From: Ascidia mentula
Taxonomy: Eukaryota > Chordata > Ascidiacea > Phlebobranchia > Ascidiidae
Reading direction: 5' to 3'
DNA length: 64,000 nt
Assembly (NCBI GenBank): GCA_947561715.1
Contig: OX387202.1
Location: forward strand, 16,319,001 to 16,383,000
Under the pieces are notes generated by a model. The model was not told the origin of the DNA. It searched no databases and was given only the letters and a program-made list of their open reading frames with translations. Made by a program: the position numbers and the translations under genes. Positions 34,701-46,615 of this stretch are shown here, in pieces (position 1 is the first letter of the stretch; each line of letters begins with the position of its first letter).

Positions 34701-37263
34701 ATTATACTGTATATATTTTTAAGCTAACATCAATTACAAGTATATAAGCCCATCGCTTCTGTTTGTTGGAGTTTCTTATACGCATCGATCGGTTGGAAAA
34801 CGTAAAGAAAAATACGTATGTATGCAATATGTGTGAAACCTCCTTGTGTATAAACGTAAATCCGTTTCCTCTTTCACACGAGCTTACCCATCCCAACCGC
34901 CCAAATCTTGTACGACCCCAATCCATTCCACTTCCTACAGCTTCTCAATCCAATCTCAGTCCAATGACGATGCGGGCTCTGGGGCAAGAGTGCTGGAAGG
35001 GAAGGCACGCAAATGTACGCACATCCCTCTTTAACCAAAATTCAAGCGCACGGATTCTTCTTGTTCTTTCTGTCCACTGTTCTTGATTGCGTTTACATCC
35101 AGATCACTTCCTCGGTACGAGTACGAAACGTCACAGGCATTATATTTTCTATACAGGCAACCTATTTGCTGCGTGATCATGTAAGCGTGTTATACCTTCG
35201 CGATAGTCAACAAATAATTAATGAAGCATTGGTATTTGTGTCAAAACCACCGCACGGATCAGAGCCGGCAGTTATAAATTCAACCTGGTTTGTGGAAATT
35301 TTAGGAACATTTTTAGCCTGCATAGGACTAATTACATCTGTTGATCTGTGCCCTTTTGCCACAGTGATCTATAACGCTGTAAGAAATACATATCTCGATG
35401 TTTTGCCACAATGCTATCTCTCATATATGGACAAAATGAATGAATGAAGTTTAAAGTTTCCACAAAAACTTGGCAAAAAGCGTAACTCACTTGACGTGAA
35501 TTTAAGTGTCTGGCCACCAAATAAAATTTTTCGTTGTTTTTAAATTTGATGACAATTTCGCATGGTAATGTCATTACCGCGACATGTCATATATGTTAAT
35601 CTATGTATACTTACATGAATAAGGGTTGTCCGTACACGACAAACCGCGCTTGCAAAGACTCATGCGTGTTCGTCAACTGTTTTCTCAATATTCTTAAATA
35701 TTCGATATTTTTGGGTGATTCCACGGTTGCTAATGACTGCTGCTGTTGGTTACTGTTTTGGTGGGTTCTTCAATACGACTGACGCAAAAAACGTTTTGCA
35801 AGGACCTTAGGATACATTGAGCTCAGTTTGCCTTCAAAATATATTCTCCTGCCGTATAACGTGTTGCCCTACAATTTACGAACGGATACATCCGCATTGG
35901 ACAAATATTTGACCGAATTTCGGGCACCATATGAATTTTAAAAGCATGGTTTTGCTTTTTAGAAATCCATTAGACGAAAAGAGGTTTTCAGGACCCGATC
36001 TAACAGCAGTAAAATCCGGCAATTCGTTTAGGGAAAATCACATAAATTACCTTACCTTCAAGTATTTTTTAAATCAGTTTAAACCAATATAATTGCAATC
36101 ACAAAAAACGCATATTTTAGCTCATGGAAAAGAAAATCACACTATACCATCACATACCACGTCCAAGTGCTAAACAAATCAGGGTCTGAATCAACTGTCA
36201 ACATAACATAACTTGATTTCCAACATGTGTAATTATTGGCACAAAGTTATGTCCTCAACACGTTAAACTTCTAAACGAGTCTAGCGCCAAACACGTTTCT
36301 TACACCTTCAGTCGTCAAAGAAGAATTTCACTGCATTTGCACAACAAAGCTCAACTGTTCCTGTGGAATTTGAAAGCATAGCAAGCACATTTAAGGATGA
36401 ATCGATTGCTTGATTCAAAAATAGTGTGGGCTTTTTTACGCACGTGTAACGTTGCGCAACGTACAACGATAATGGCATTTGTTTAACCCGATGCGTGGCT
36501 GTTAAACTAAACTGATGGATGTGTTATGCAATAGTCCATCTGCTATGCAATTTAAAATTTGCCCAATAAAAACAGGTGATTTATAAGATGCCGAGTGTTG
36601 CCTGCAACGGTGAAAGCAAACATAGCAAACAAGGTGATATCAACATTTGCAGCAATAATATAATTTTAAATTGAGCCAGTTACAATATTCCACTTTTATG
36701 GCAACGAACCCCATTTCATATGCATGAGCAAGGTTTCCATGTTTATTTCTAAGAATGCCTCAGTTTAAAGGCCGACGACGTCATACAGCATACAAGCATC
36801 CTAATTTTTTTGATTGGATGTCCGTATTTTAGGGTTTTGGATGTAAACCAGCTCTCTGATACAAACAAAACGTGACTAGGTTTTGAATGAGTAATCCCAT
36901 TAAAATCTATGCAGGCAATACTGAACTCGAAGTATTGCGAAGCAAAACCAATAGTTTCGTGTTTCCATTCGAGCCGAGAATAAATTTTAGCCACAAATCG
37001 ACCGGGCGTGAAGGAATTTTATACGTTTGACAGGCAGTAAAGAGTTTTATCCTATATAACGCCATGTTCGCGTCAAATCTGAAGAAACCCCTTCGTAAAT
37101 TAACCTTAAAATTACCTCACCATCTTTACATGGGTGCTTTACCAATCTTGTGCAAAGATGTCATGCAATGTGAAATTAGCAGGCAATGAAATAAAATAAA
37201 TGAAAAAATTTCTGTTCCCAAATTAACTAAAAGTTTGGGAAAAATCAATCACCATACAACTTT

Positions 37264-37350
37264 ACTTAATAGCCCGGCGCCAAAGTCACCAACCGCACTG
37301 ATGAGACCTTACAGGTCGAAACATTATGTTCGCCTAACATGTTTTACAAT
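37264..37350 (+). repeat. Hammerhead-repeat copy with intact core but no stem I
   Basis: CTGATGA (37298-37304), GACC-TTACA-GGTC and GAA are identical to the 2.8-kb copy. ACAT (37321-37324) can pair with ATGT (37339-37342) as stem III. No stem I partner is seen downstream. The upstream flank (CCAAAGTCACCAAC) resembles the other copies. Confidence 0.65.
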
Positions 37351-38659
37351 TACCAGGCAACGACCATACGTCAGAATTAAATAAATTAAACAGCTACAAT
37401 AACCAATGAAGAAACGACGAGTAAATTTGAGTCGAATCGTTGAATCTTCCCTCCAGTACTTTAACAAAGAGCAACGAAAGACGGTTTTAAGCTACAGAGT
37501 ATCGCGCGCCAACGTACTTGGAAACCATGGCAACTAAATAGTTACTGACCTTCGTAGGAGGTTTAGTGTAAGATTCTAAAATTGCCTCAGTTAAGTGGAT
37601 AAGCGCTGCAGGCGATTTGACATGACGCCATCTCTAAAACTAGACACAACGACATTGAGGTGCACAAGCGCAACTTAATCCTCACCTTTATCCGTTTAAC
37701 CACGGTGCCCACAAATAAGGCGGCAGAATCGATTTAAACATCGACGATATTTCGAGAGTTAGATGACTTTGAATGCACCGCCTTGGTTAAATATACAACT
37801 CCTAAATAGATCTATGATAATTATCGAAAAGTTGATCAGGTGCTATAAATAAACGCAACATTTTCTTTTACATCAACATCGAGTGATACGAGAGAATACG
37901 ACAACATTTCACACCAGCCACACCAGTTCGTGTGTTCGCTTTCTTTGCACTGACCGAATTTTACCACGAGCATCTACGTAAAAATATACACTTGCTTTCA
38001 ACTTTAGCTACAGCAACATAATTAGGCTTTCTATCACCACGCCTCCAGCGCTACGCCATCACCCCAAAAGTACACTTCATGACACAATACTGCAACACAA
38101 TCTTTACAAATATAACGTAAGTGTAGAAAGAAGGGCTGGTACTTACGAACTATACCAACTACAATGTTAGTTACTAAACTGCTTCTGGCTCTAATTCCGA
38201 AAACTGCGCCGTGCACAAAAATATCGCATTTTTTTATACAACGAGCCTTCGAGTGCCACGCTAACCACCGCTGTATCGATTATGGTAGAAACGCTACACC
38301 AGTTTGGGTTAAACGCAACGGCGCCAACAGATGCCTTTTTAAAACGCGTCAGCTTGTGCCCGGTGTTCAGGCGTTTTATGGTCGTTTACGTTTGTTATGT
38401 GGGGGTTTGTTTGCCATTACACGGGTAACACAGGACCGGTGTTCCTGTAAAGAAATCAGGTGGAAGAACGAGCAGATGATGTCGTTGGGTTTTTTAATAG
38501 ACGGGGAGTTAAACACTTGTTAAGATTATCGATTTTTCTTTAAAGTGAGGCTTGGATGCCCTGGGGTCGTTGTTAACTAATGCAGTAAACCTACAGCGAC
38601 TGTTTATCCAGCAAAATTAAAGGAGTCAGTTTAAAAGGATTCATTTCCGTATCGTGTGC

Positions 38660-39040
38660 AGGGTGATTTAAAATCGACCGAAAATGCATTTTAGTTATGC
38701 TCGTGTTACAACGTTAAACGCATTTGCTCGTGATCAGCTATAACTCAAGCCTGTAGGCTCAATAAGCGGCACAGTGTTCAAGTTTTAACGCATGTTACTG
38801 TATATGAACTCGCCCAAAATCTACCGTGGATATCAACTACAACGCTAAACGCATTTGCTTGTACAGGGGGGACTTAAAATCGACCGAAAATGCATTTTAG
38901 TTATGCTCGTGTTACAACGTTAAACGCATTTGCTCGTGATCGGCTATAACTCAAGCGTGCAGGCTCAATAAACGGCACAGTGTTCAAGTTTTAACATATT
39001 TTACTGTATATGGAATCTCTGCCATATATATCGTGGTTAT
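38660..39040. repeat. Tandem duplication, unit about 207 bp
   Basis: TTAAAATCGACCGAAAATGC starts at 38667 and again at 38874. The copies stay close through ACGTTAAACGCATTTGCTCG and CACAGTGTTCAAGTTTTAAC. A third ACGCTAAACGCATTTGCTTG sits at the junction, suggesting an older subrepeat. Confidence 0.9.
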
Positions 39041-42000
39041 CAACGAAGGCAGGGGCAAGACCTTATGGAACATTACACTATTGGCTGCCGCACGTGCGTT
39101 GTGCGGTTAACCTAAAGCCTGCGCCATCAGTGACGACCGAAGCCTTCCTCACGGCGTCATCGGGAGAAACGGGGTAATGGATACGTCCTTGGTTGTATAA
39201 GGAGAAATTTTTTATGTTAGTCGAGTATCAAACGTGATTTTCAAACAAAAAGACACTACAGCAAGTCATTGCTCTCTACAAACGCTCTGAGTCATCACAC
39301 CAGACCGAACAGACCATCACCTCACCGTAACAAAGGAATCTAGATTTATGTGACGCCATAATCCCAAAACTTACACCTAAAGTCAAATGTAATGGCCAAA
39401 TATTTTAAAAACTGAAAAAAATTCAGCCGTTTTGTGGTTTCTGTGGCTTCTAATGTCAACAATGATTCATAAATCGCTTGAGTAAAAAACTTCAAATCAT
39501 GAGCAGGGAGCACTCGAATCATCATAAGGTAAAAAAAAATCCGCGTTAAACCGGATGCGAAGGTTTTAAAAACCAACTATTTACAGCCAATCGGAATCAG
39601 GATTTTGGGGCACGAGTCAGCTTAATCCCTTGTGCAAATATTTGCTAACAAACGAAACGCCAAGGCTTTCACTGGAAGCAAAAGATTCGGGAAAAGCGAC
39701 ACGGTTTTGACCGCGAGCCGTTACGGAGCGTCACCTCAAACCGCACCAAAGCGACAGGTGCCAAGAGGTAGCATGGCCATAGTGCATTACCCTTTGGTGT
39801 TGAGGCTGTGGCAAAGTCGTAACTAAGGTCATGACGTGCATTTTTCGTATGATCGATGGGTTTCACGTATTTTACCTTTAAGGTTGGAACCGCGCATGCT
39901 AACCTCAGCAAATTCGACACCTTCGCTGGCAATTTTACCTCCCCTTTTTCAGGACATGTGGTTTCATTGCCCTGATGTCGACCCAGATAGGGGAAGGGAA
40001 ATGTGTGTAAACTTTTTGTTCACCGTTGTGCGCATTATTGAAAAGGAGACAGGTCTTATAGATAATCTAAGCTTGCAATACGAACCAAACAAGGAAACTG
40101 ACAGGTATGTACGTAAAAATGGCAACGCACCAGGCATGTCAAGTAATTTACCTTCTTCGACGTGAAGAAATTGCTTGGGAAAACTTATTTTCTCGTCACT
40201 GAGCGAAAAGCCCGCAGGATTTTTTACTCTCAAATTTCTTTGCCGCAAAATTACCAGTACATCAGTTAACCCAAAGGCGTCAAAAACTGTCCGCTACATT
40301 TATCATCAATAAGCTTGCTGAACCTTCGAGTAAGGGTGGCGGTTTACAGTTTTCAAGTAACGGTGTCGGCTTACTACACACATTTACATGCTCGAAACGG
40401 CGAAAGGGCGTGATCGGTCCAGGATTGTGAAGTTCACGTACGTAGTACAATGCTCGGCGCAGCTGAATAAAGACAACAAGGACCACATCCACCATCTTTT
40501 CCTTTCCATCGGTTTTGTTGACTTTGCGCTTCGTCGATGACGAGTTAATCTCTTGCTTCCATTTGCTCGAACCGTATCAAAACTTTAACACCATTCGCCA
40601 AAAGAGACCTTCAGCACGCCAGCCCTGCTACCGACTATAGGCCATATATTGTAATACAGGTTGATTCACGCACATAGACTTACTGCTTCTTCCTTGAAAT
40701 CACCGAATTCTACATATCTAAACGATATTCAGTACACATGCATTTCGTCAAAGTAATAAATGTGTTTTGGGGGGTATTTTGGTTTACGAACGTAAATGTA
40801 TAGGATATAGAAAATCCCACTGAAAATCGATGTAACTCGACTCGAAACCAACTATACCTACCAGATGACACTCGGTGGCTCTGATCCATATCCCTTAATG
40901 CTGTATAATCTCAACAAAATCGGCTTTAATCGCTTTAGCCACACGAGCACAGCCCACACGTACAACCAAAGCGCAAGGTTACACTATGGATTGCATCCAG
41001 TAATCAGTACAAAATTTATGACCAAAATTTGCAGGCAAAGGTATGCAGAATTGATACAGCTGTGAAAGGAGGCAACGAAATGGTAGATAAAGCTGTTCGC
41101 CTCTTGTTCGATCCAAAGTTAAAGACCCTTGTTTGTTGAAACAAATGCGCAAAAATCGTGAAGTTTGCAGCAAAATTAAACCTTTAACTTATTCCTGTTT
41201 TACTTTTTAGGCAGCAGCGCTCATTTAGGAAATAAAATATTGTCTTTTCTTGTCTCACAGACAACTCGTATACCGCGCAAATGAACGACCCTGCAATATA
41301 CAATATATATATAACAGTTCAAGATAATTTACATTGAAATAAAAGCTTTAAACGCGTCGAAAATGCCTGAATCAATAGTCCACCTCTCTGAACGCGCTTA
41401 GAGTAACTGATGCCACGCCAATCGCCAGCGCACGCTGTGTTCAATTCGACAACATTTATCTTTCTTCGTTTTCGGGGCTTATTCTATTCGACGACACGAC
41501 CTACTTGTAAACAGGCCCTTGTGCCATGAACCTAAACCATTCTGGCAGACAAACGGCATCTTTTTGTAATCCTTGAAGAACAATTGTCTCATAAATCTCT
41601 TTCTGTAAACTATTGCTTTCACAATAACAGAAGTTTCATCAGAAAATGGCGCCAAAAGTTTAGCAGCATGCTGGTGTATATATGTAGTAAGTCCGCAGAG
41701 GAATTCGGCCGTGGTTGTCAACGAAAATACAAGCGAGACACCGATGTAACACAAAACCATTGGCGGCTGTCGCATGTTTACTGCGCGGTTAAACTCGAAA
41801 ACATGCGCTAGTAACGACAAAAGCCTTCCCACGGGCCCTAGTTGAGGGAAGCGCATTGGCGGGGCGCCCTCGTGGCTTCAAATAGAGACAGCCAGTCTTT
41901 GTTCAAGGTGCGAATGGTCGTGTAATTTAATACAAAGATTATTCACTTTCGTTTGTCCTCGTAACTCGTACATTTGTGTGCGTCTGGTCCATCTTACGCA

Positions 42001-42339
42001 CCATAGTTGTCTGTAGAAACACTGATTAACAATAGTCTGCATAAACGCTCTCCGTGAGTGAATGAGTGTTTGACGCAAAACGACTGGATGCGATCTTGTC
42101 TCATTTTACACATATCACGAAGAATCTTCTTATTCTGTCCACCCACACACTATAGCATATATAGTTTCTTACCTTACACTTCCCTCATTAAAAGCTGTGC
42201 AGCTCTAATTACGCCCAAGATGGCAGGTATTTGCAAAATGTAGGGTATTGCCAAATTAAGGCTATAGGTGGCGAACGTGATAAACAAAATTCACGTTCAA
42301 ACTCAGTCAGGGATTAAAATCCCCATGAACGTGTACAAT

Positions 42340-43156
42340 AAAGTGATTTCCTAGTACTGGCCTAGATTGCTACTTAATTATCCAATAAAGATGTTTTTCT
42401 TGAACAATAAGGTTCACAGGCTTTGCAGCCAAGGCATTGCAGCCAAGCTGGATCAGCCACTTTTCCCGACAAGTCGGAGCGAGATCTGAAAAATCTAGCT
42501 CCCGGTGAGGTTTGAACTCACGACCCTGGGCTAACCAGGCCCAACGCTCTACCAACTGAGCTACAGGAGCTCAGTGGCTTCACGGGGTATATTGTGGCCA
42601 AGGTACACTGGTGTGCAAGCGCACAACTTGTCAGGCGACCTTCACATGCGTAGAGGATCTCCACCACCGTAATTAGACAACGCAGAAGTAATGTCATGTA
42701 AGGCGATCCTGCCTTGCTATGCGAAAGCATGGCATTACTTCTGCGTTTTCTTGAATATATATATTTCGCCTATGCGGCATCCTCAGTATTCTAAAAGCAA
42801 CAAGAGTAATCGTAGTGATTAGCATCAATAGCACACATCAAGACTAACATGTACACACTTAACCTCCAGACAGCAATCCTGTACGAATCCAAACAAAAAC
42901 ACACAAGCAGAGCAGCAGGTAAACGTTAGCAACGCAAAACGTTGTTGCGTCAGCGGTTTGCTCGCGGGAGTGAAGATAACATTTACCTGTGTCCTGTACC
43001 ACACCAGTGGCTGGATATTGATGCTAATCACCTCGATTACTTTTGTTGCTTTTAGAATACTGAGGATGCCGCATAGGCGAAATAAATATATTCAAAAAAA
43101 AAACATCTTGGTTGGATGATTAAGTAGAAATCTAGGCCAGTCCTAGGAATCACTTT
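42340..43156. mobile_element. Foldback (long inverted-repeat) element split by a nested insertion
   Basis: The left arm (42340-42404 plus 42756-42833) is complementary to the right arm (about 43019-43156). The outer part AAGTGATTTCCTAGTACTGG pairs with the region ending TCCTAGGAATCACTTT. The inner part TTTCGCCTATGCGGCATCCT pairs with AGGATGCCGCATAGGCGAAA. The arms total about 140 bp around a spacer of about 190 bp. No transposase is encoded, so it is a non-autonomous MITE-like element. Confidence 0.85.
42405..42745 (-). mobile_element. tRNA-containing SINE-like element inserted in the foldback
   Basis: It is flanked by a perfect 10-bp direct repeat TTTTCTTGAA (42395-42404 and 42746-42755), a target-site duplication. 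The minus strand contains a tRNA-like block (42500-42573) with a 7-bp acceptor stem, D arm, anticodon stem and T arm, and one extra base before the anticodon stem. About 200 bp are shared with 57590-57796. The end away from the tRNA block has a hairpin (arms AACGCAGAAGTAATG). Confidence 0.85.
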
Positions 43157-46100
43157 TTGAAAGAATTTAAAAGCTTTCATCCCAAAACCAATCCAAGTCG
43201 TCAGTGGAAGATCTACGCTTTTTTATAAACATTTTTATACATGCACAATAAACGTACGGACAGGCACGTACTCCAAAGTAGCGCTCATGGGATTTTCATG
43301 AGCCGTTTTATTTTACGAATGTTCGGAGGACGGAGATTATTAAATTACTCCAAATGACGCGAAATTTAAAACACACACATGGGAGAAAGATTCGGTCGCT
43401 TGAAGTTGGAATAGAAACCTGTAGTATCTCACCAAACGCTGCTATAATGTTCAAGGTAATGCTCTGAAAAGCACAAACAACTCAGGGTCGTTACCAAATC
43501 GATTGTCCAATGATATAATAAAAACTAAGCAAGAATTTTTTTATTAGTGTTTTCGCCAAAGAATTTTCGAGACTTTTAGAACCCTAAAAATACACACTTT
43601 GAGTTCAATGGATTAATTGCAGGAAAAACGATGCAAGTTGGCATGGGAGTGGCTTAAAATTGATTTCGCCTAATAGTTCCAAAAACATTGAATATGTTTG
43701 TACGTGAGCAAAAAAAATCCTCTTCAACAACGTTGCAAATTGTATGAGCCCAGCAGAATGACGTTTAAACGTCATTAGGCATGATTTCCATTCAAGGTCA
43801 TATGACAGAGCAATAATTTGTTCCGATGTTGAAAATATCCAGGAATTAACGCTTTCCAAACGACCATCTGCTACCGGCATGCTCTGTGCCGGATTTAACG
43901 CAAACAGGTTTATTAAATTACATTGCCCGTAAAACATGCATTAATAATTCACCAAACCAAACACCTTCTAAGCTGCTAGCAGTTTTACCGCAACAAAGTT
44001 GTCATGTGGGGCCCAAATTATGACGGTAAAGTCCTATGACAAATAACTGGTGACGTCTCAGACTGTATACGTAGCTATGAGACGCCCAGTTGACGCGAAA
44101 AGACAACTGTACGCAAACCATGCCTCTCTAATTGCCTGCGATATCAATTTACTAGGAATTCTATAGGTCTTTACATATTTTATGCACCAAACGCGATAGC
44201 GTTCATGCCTGGTTTGTAGTTCGCAGGCAAAACACCTATCGAGAGTAGCTGACCAGTATTTTCAGTTCTATTTTGCAAAAAGGAAAAAAATGTTCAACAT
44301 TTTCTCCAACAAAGTGCATCTCAGAGGTTTGTAGCGATCGGACAACGCAGAAACACAATACTCAACTATAACTCAACACAACACTCCGAAAAGGGGCTTT
44401 TTGTCAAAACGGCCTTTCTAATTTTCCTAATTTAAACTCGATTAAACGCCCTTGCTGCTGGCATGCCATGCGTTGGGTTACGGCCAGACAAAATCCTCTA
44501 GACTGTAAGACTGATCGTCACTGGGAATAGAATCCTGTAGTCCCCAGGGAAGGCTGACATGGCAAGGACGGAGCAAGAGAAAAAAGTGTCACAACTTGTG
44601 GTAAGATTCTACGGGAGGGCCCTGTCCTCACATGCTGCGCAGCTGCATAAAAGGTGCACAGGAGGCAATTAAATTTTTCGCCTACCCCGGGTCTTTTTCG
44701 CTCGAATCTTCTCACGTGGTTGCGGCGGTGGTGGAAGTGCTGTGACGTAATTCGGGTACATAAGTTCCGTTGGCATTAATTAGCGTCCATCGACCCCAGA
44801 AACCATTTTGCCGGGTTATTGCTATTGTCGATAGGTGAAGGGGAGTTCATAATGGTTGTAATTGGAATGCATATAGCAAAACGCGGGAAGAAACGGCGGG
44901 TGAATTTTTCAAATTTTGTTTCGCGCTTTCGTTTTTTACGCTGAAGAATCCCCGGTCTTCAACTTTAATGTATTTAAGAGTCCAAAATTTAAGCGTTTAA
45001 ATACGTATAAAATAGGAGGACGTCAAAATACGCATATGTATATAGAATGGCAACCAGCGAACTTCAATTTGAAACTTGTTAAAATTTCAAATTATTGACT
45101 TCTAATCGGAATAAATTGGTCGCTGAGAGTAATGACAATGCTCAGTAGGGGGATAGATTCTGGCAGGATCTTATGTGATTTAATACCTTGGTTTGCTGCC
45201 TTGCACACAGTGTTACACACTATTAGTTAAAACACATAGATTTCAGAGAGAGAGTGTCCAATTATCAGCACAGAATGAGATCATATATGATGAGGCTGAT
45301 TGACAGTGACACCATGGGTGGTAAAAAAATCCGGATGCCGCCAATAAAACCAATGAGGACGTTGAGGTTTGTTTGTCGTCACGCGTGACGTCACAAGAAG
45401 CGAGTGCCTCACACACGACTTGCCGCCAGGGTTTAGCCTTTTGCCTCTTAAATAAACTTTTGGATCGCCCCACTTGTTGTGGGCGAGGCCGGTGGAGTCG
45501 GCGGTGGCCTTCCGTTGAGCGGGAAATTCAGAGACAGACCGCACCCCGTCCGATAGAGAGCTTTTAATCAATTTCAATTTAAACGAGAACGATTGTCGGT
45601 CTGCTATCTCTGCAACGTGAAATTGCCCCGAAACCGCAAAGATTTCCATCGATTAAACAGCCTGTGGAAAGGCTTTGACCCGTGGAGTTGACTGTATCAA
45701 ACCCACAGTGGTACCGCATTTGCCCAAAGAGCAAATGACGTTATCTTTGCGTAATTGTCCAACCGAGTTAGAAGAAAGGCAAAAAAAACAGTTTAAAAAA
45801 CTTGATTTCGTGATCCTGACAAAACATTTTTAGGCGAAAGCGCTGGGTAGAGATTTGTCTTTAGTAAAGGGATTGAAGGGATTTTATACCAAGAAACACA
45901 GTCTTCTAATACTCTTTTATTCCAGTTTGTACTTTAATCTGTCGTTTGACAATGTGAGTTCGTATTGCCCGTCGACACGGTGTGCCATTTGCACCAAAGC
46001 GCTGTCCACCTTGCCAGAATATGGCCATTGCAAGTAAACAGCTGTTGTGATGGTAGAGAATATATTTCTTTGTAAATCTGTCTCAAACGCTCTTGTATTG

Positions 46101-46347
46101 TCCAAGTTCCAAAGATTGCATAGATGTGGGGAATATGTTATAAAAAGGATACCTTGAAACTTGTTTACCGCACATCATCTTTGTACGCCTAACTGGGAAA
46201 ATATTTAATAGTTTTTTCCAGAAAGCAACCGATATCCAACGCCACTTGTTGGGCGTGACACAGGTAGAAATTCTACATTTAAAATTACAATATAAATGAC
46301 TTTGTGTCAAATCGCAGTTTTACGGCAAGGAAAACATGTTTTGAATA

Positions 46348-46432
46348 AAAAAAGCCAAAGCTAAGATGCTGTTAATCAATTTAAGTAAACGTTTCGAACC
46401 TATACTTGGTTCATCATCAGTACTACTGTACT
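46348..46432 (-). repeat. Copy of the GCTAAGAT...CATCATCAG repeat with a hammerhead-like core
   Basis: On the minus strand it reads CTGATGATGAACC, a 7-nt loop, then GGTTCGAAAC. This matches the hammerhead core and stem II apart from one extra base after CTGATGA. No stem I or stem III closure was found. Confidence 0.6.
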
Positions 46433-46524
46433 CCCACGAAAACATGTTTCTGAGGGAAATCTCTAAAAATCATTCTTTTTTTGCGTTGCTGCGCCGCCGA
46501 CACATACTTTTCATTTCTTTGTTT

Positions 46525-46615
46525 TCGACCACACCGGGATTTGAACCCAGGATATCCTGTCCACGAATCCCGATCAGGTTTTCGGGTCGGGTCTTTTGAC
46601 CTATGCTGCCAATCA
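46525..46615 (-). repeat. tRNA-derived SINE-like repeat
   Basis: The minus strand has AAAACCTGATCGGGATTCGT, TCCTGGGTTCAAATCCC and GGTGTGGTCG. It lies next to the CATCATCAG-type repeat. Confidence 0.65.

Noticed and set aside
35013-35447. 144-codon plus-strand open frame as a gene
   Set aside because: No domain, no signal and no splice-partner evidence. AT-rich intergenic DNA yields such frames by chance.
41479-41856. 125-codon minus-strand open frame
   Set aside because: No family resemblance, ordinary base composition and no supporting splice sites.
42500-42573. Functional tRNA gene (apparent GGT anticodon)
   Set aside because: Acceptor, D, anticodon and T stems can all pair. But there is an extra base before the anticodon stem, and the block is embedded in a 341-bp repeat with a target duplication and a second copy at 57.6 kb. 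It is therefore treated as a tRNA-derived element.
45281-45649. 122-codon minus-strand open frame as a gene
   Set aside because: Locally higher GC, but no recognisable motif, and open frames occur on both strands over the same bases.
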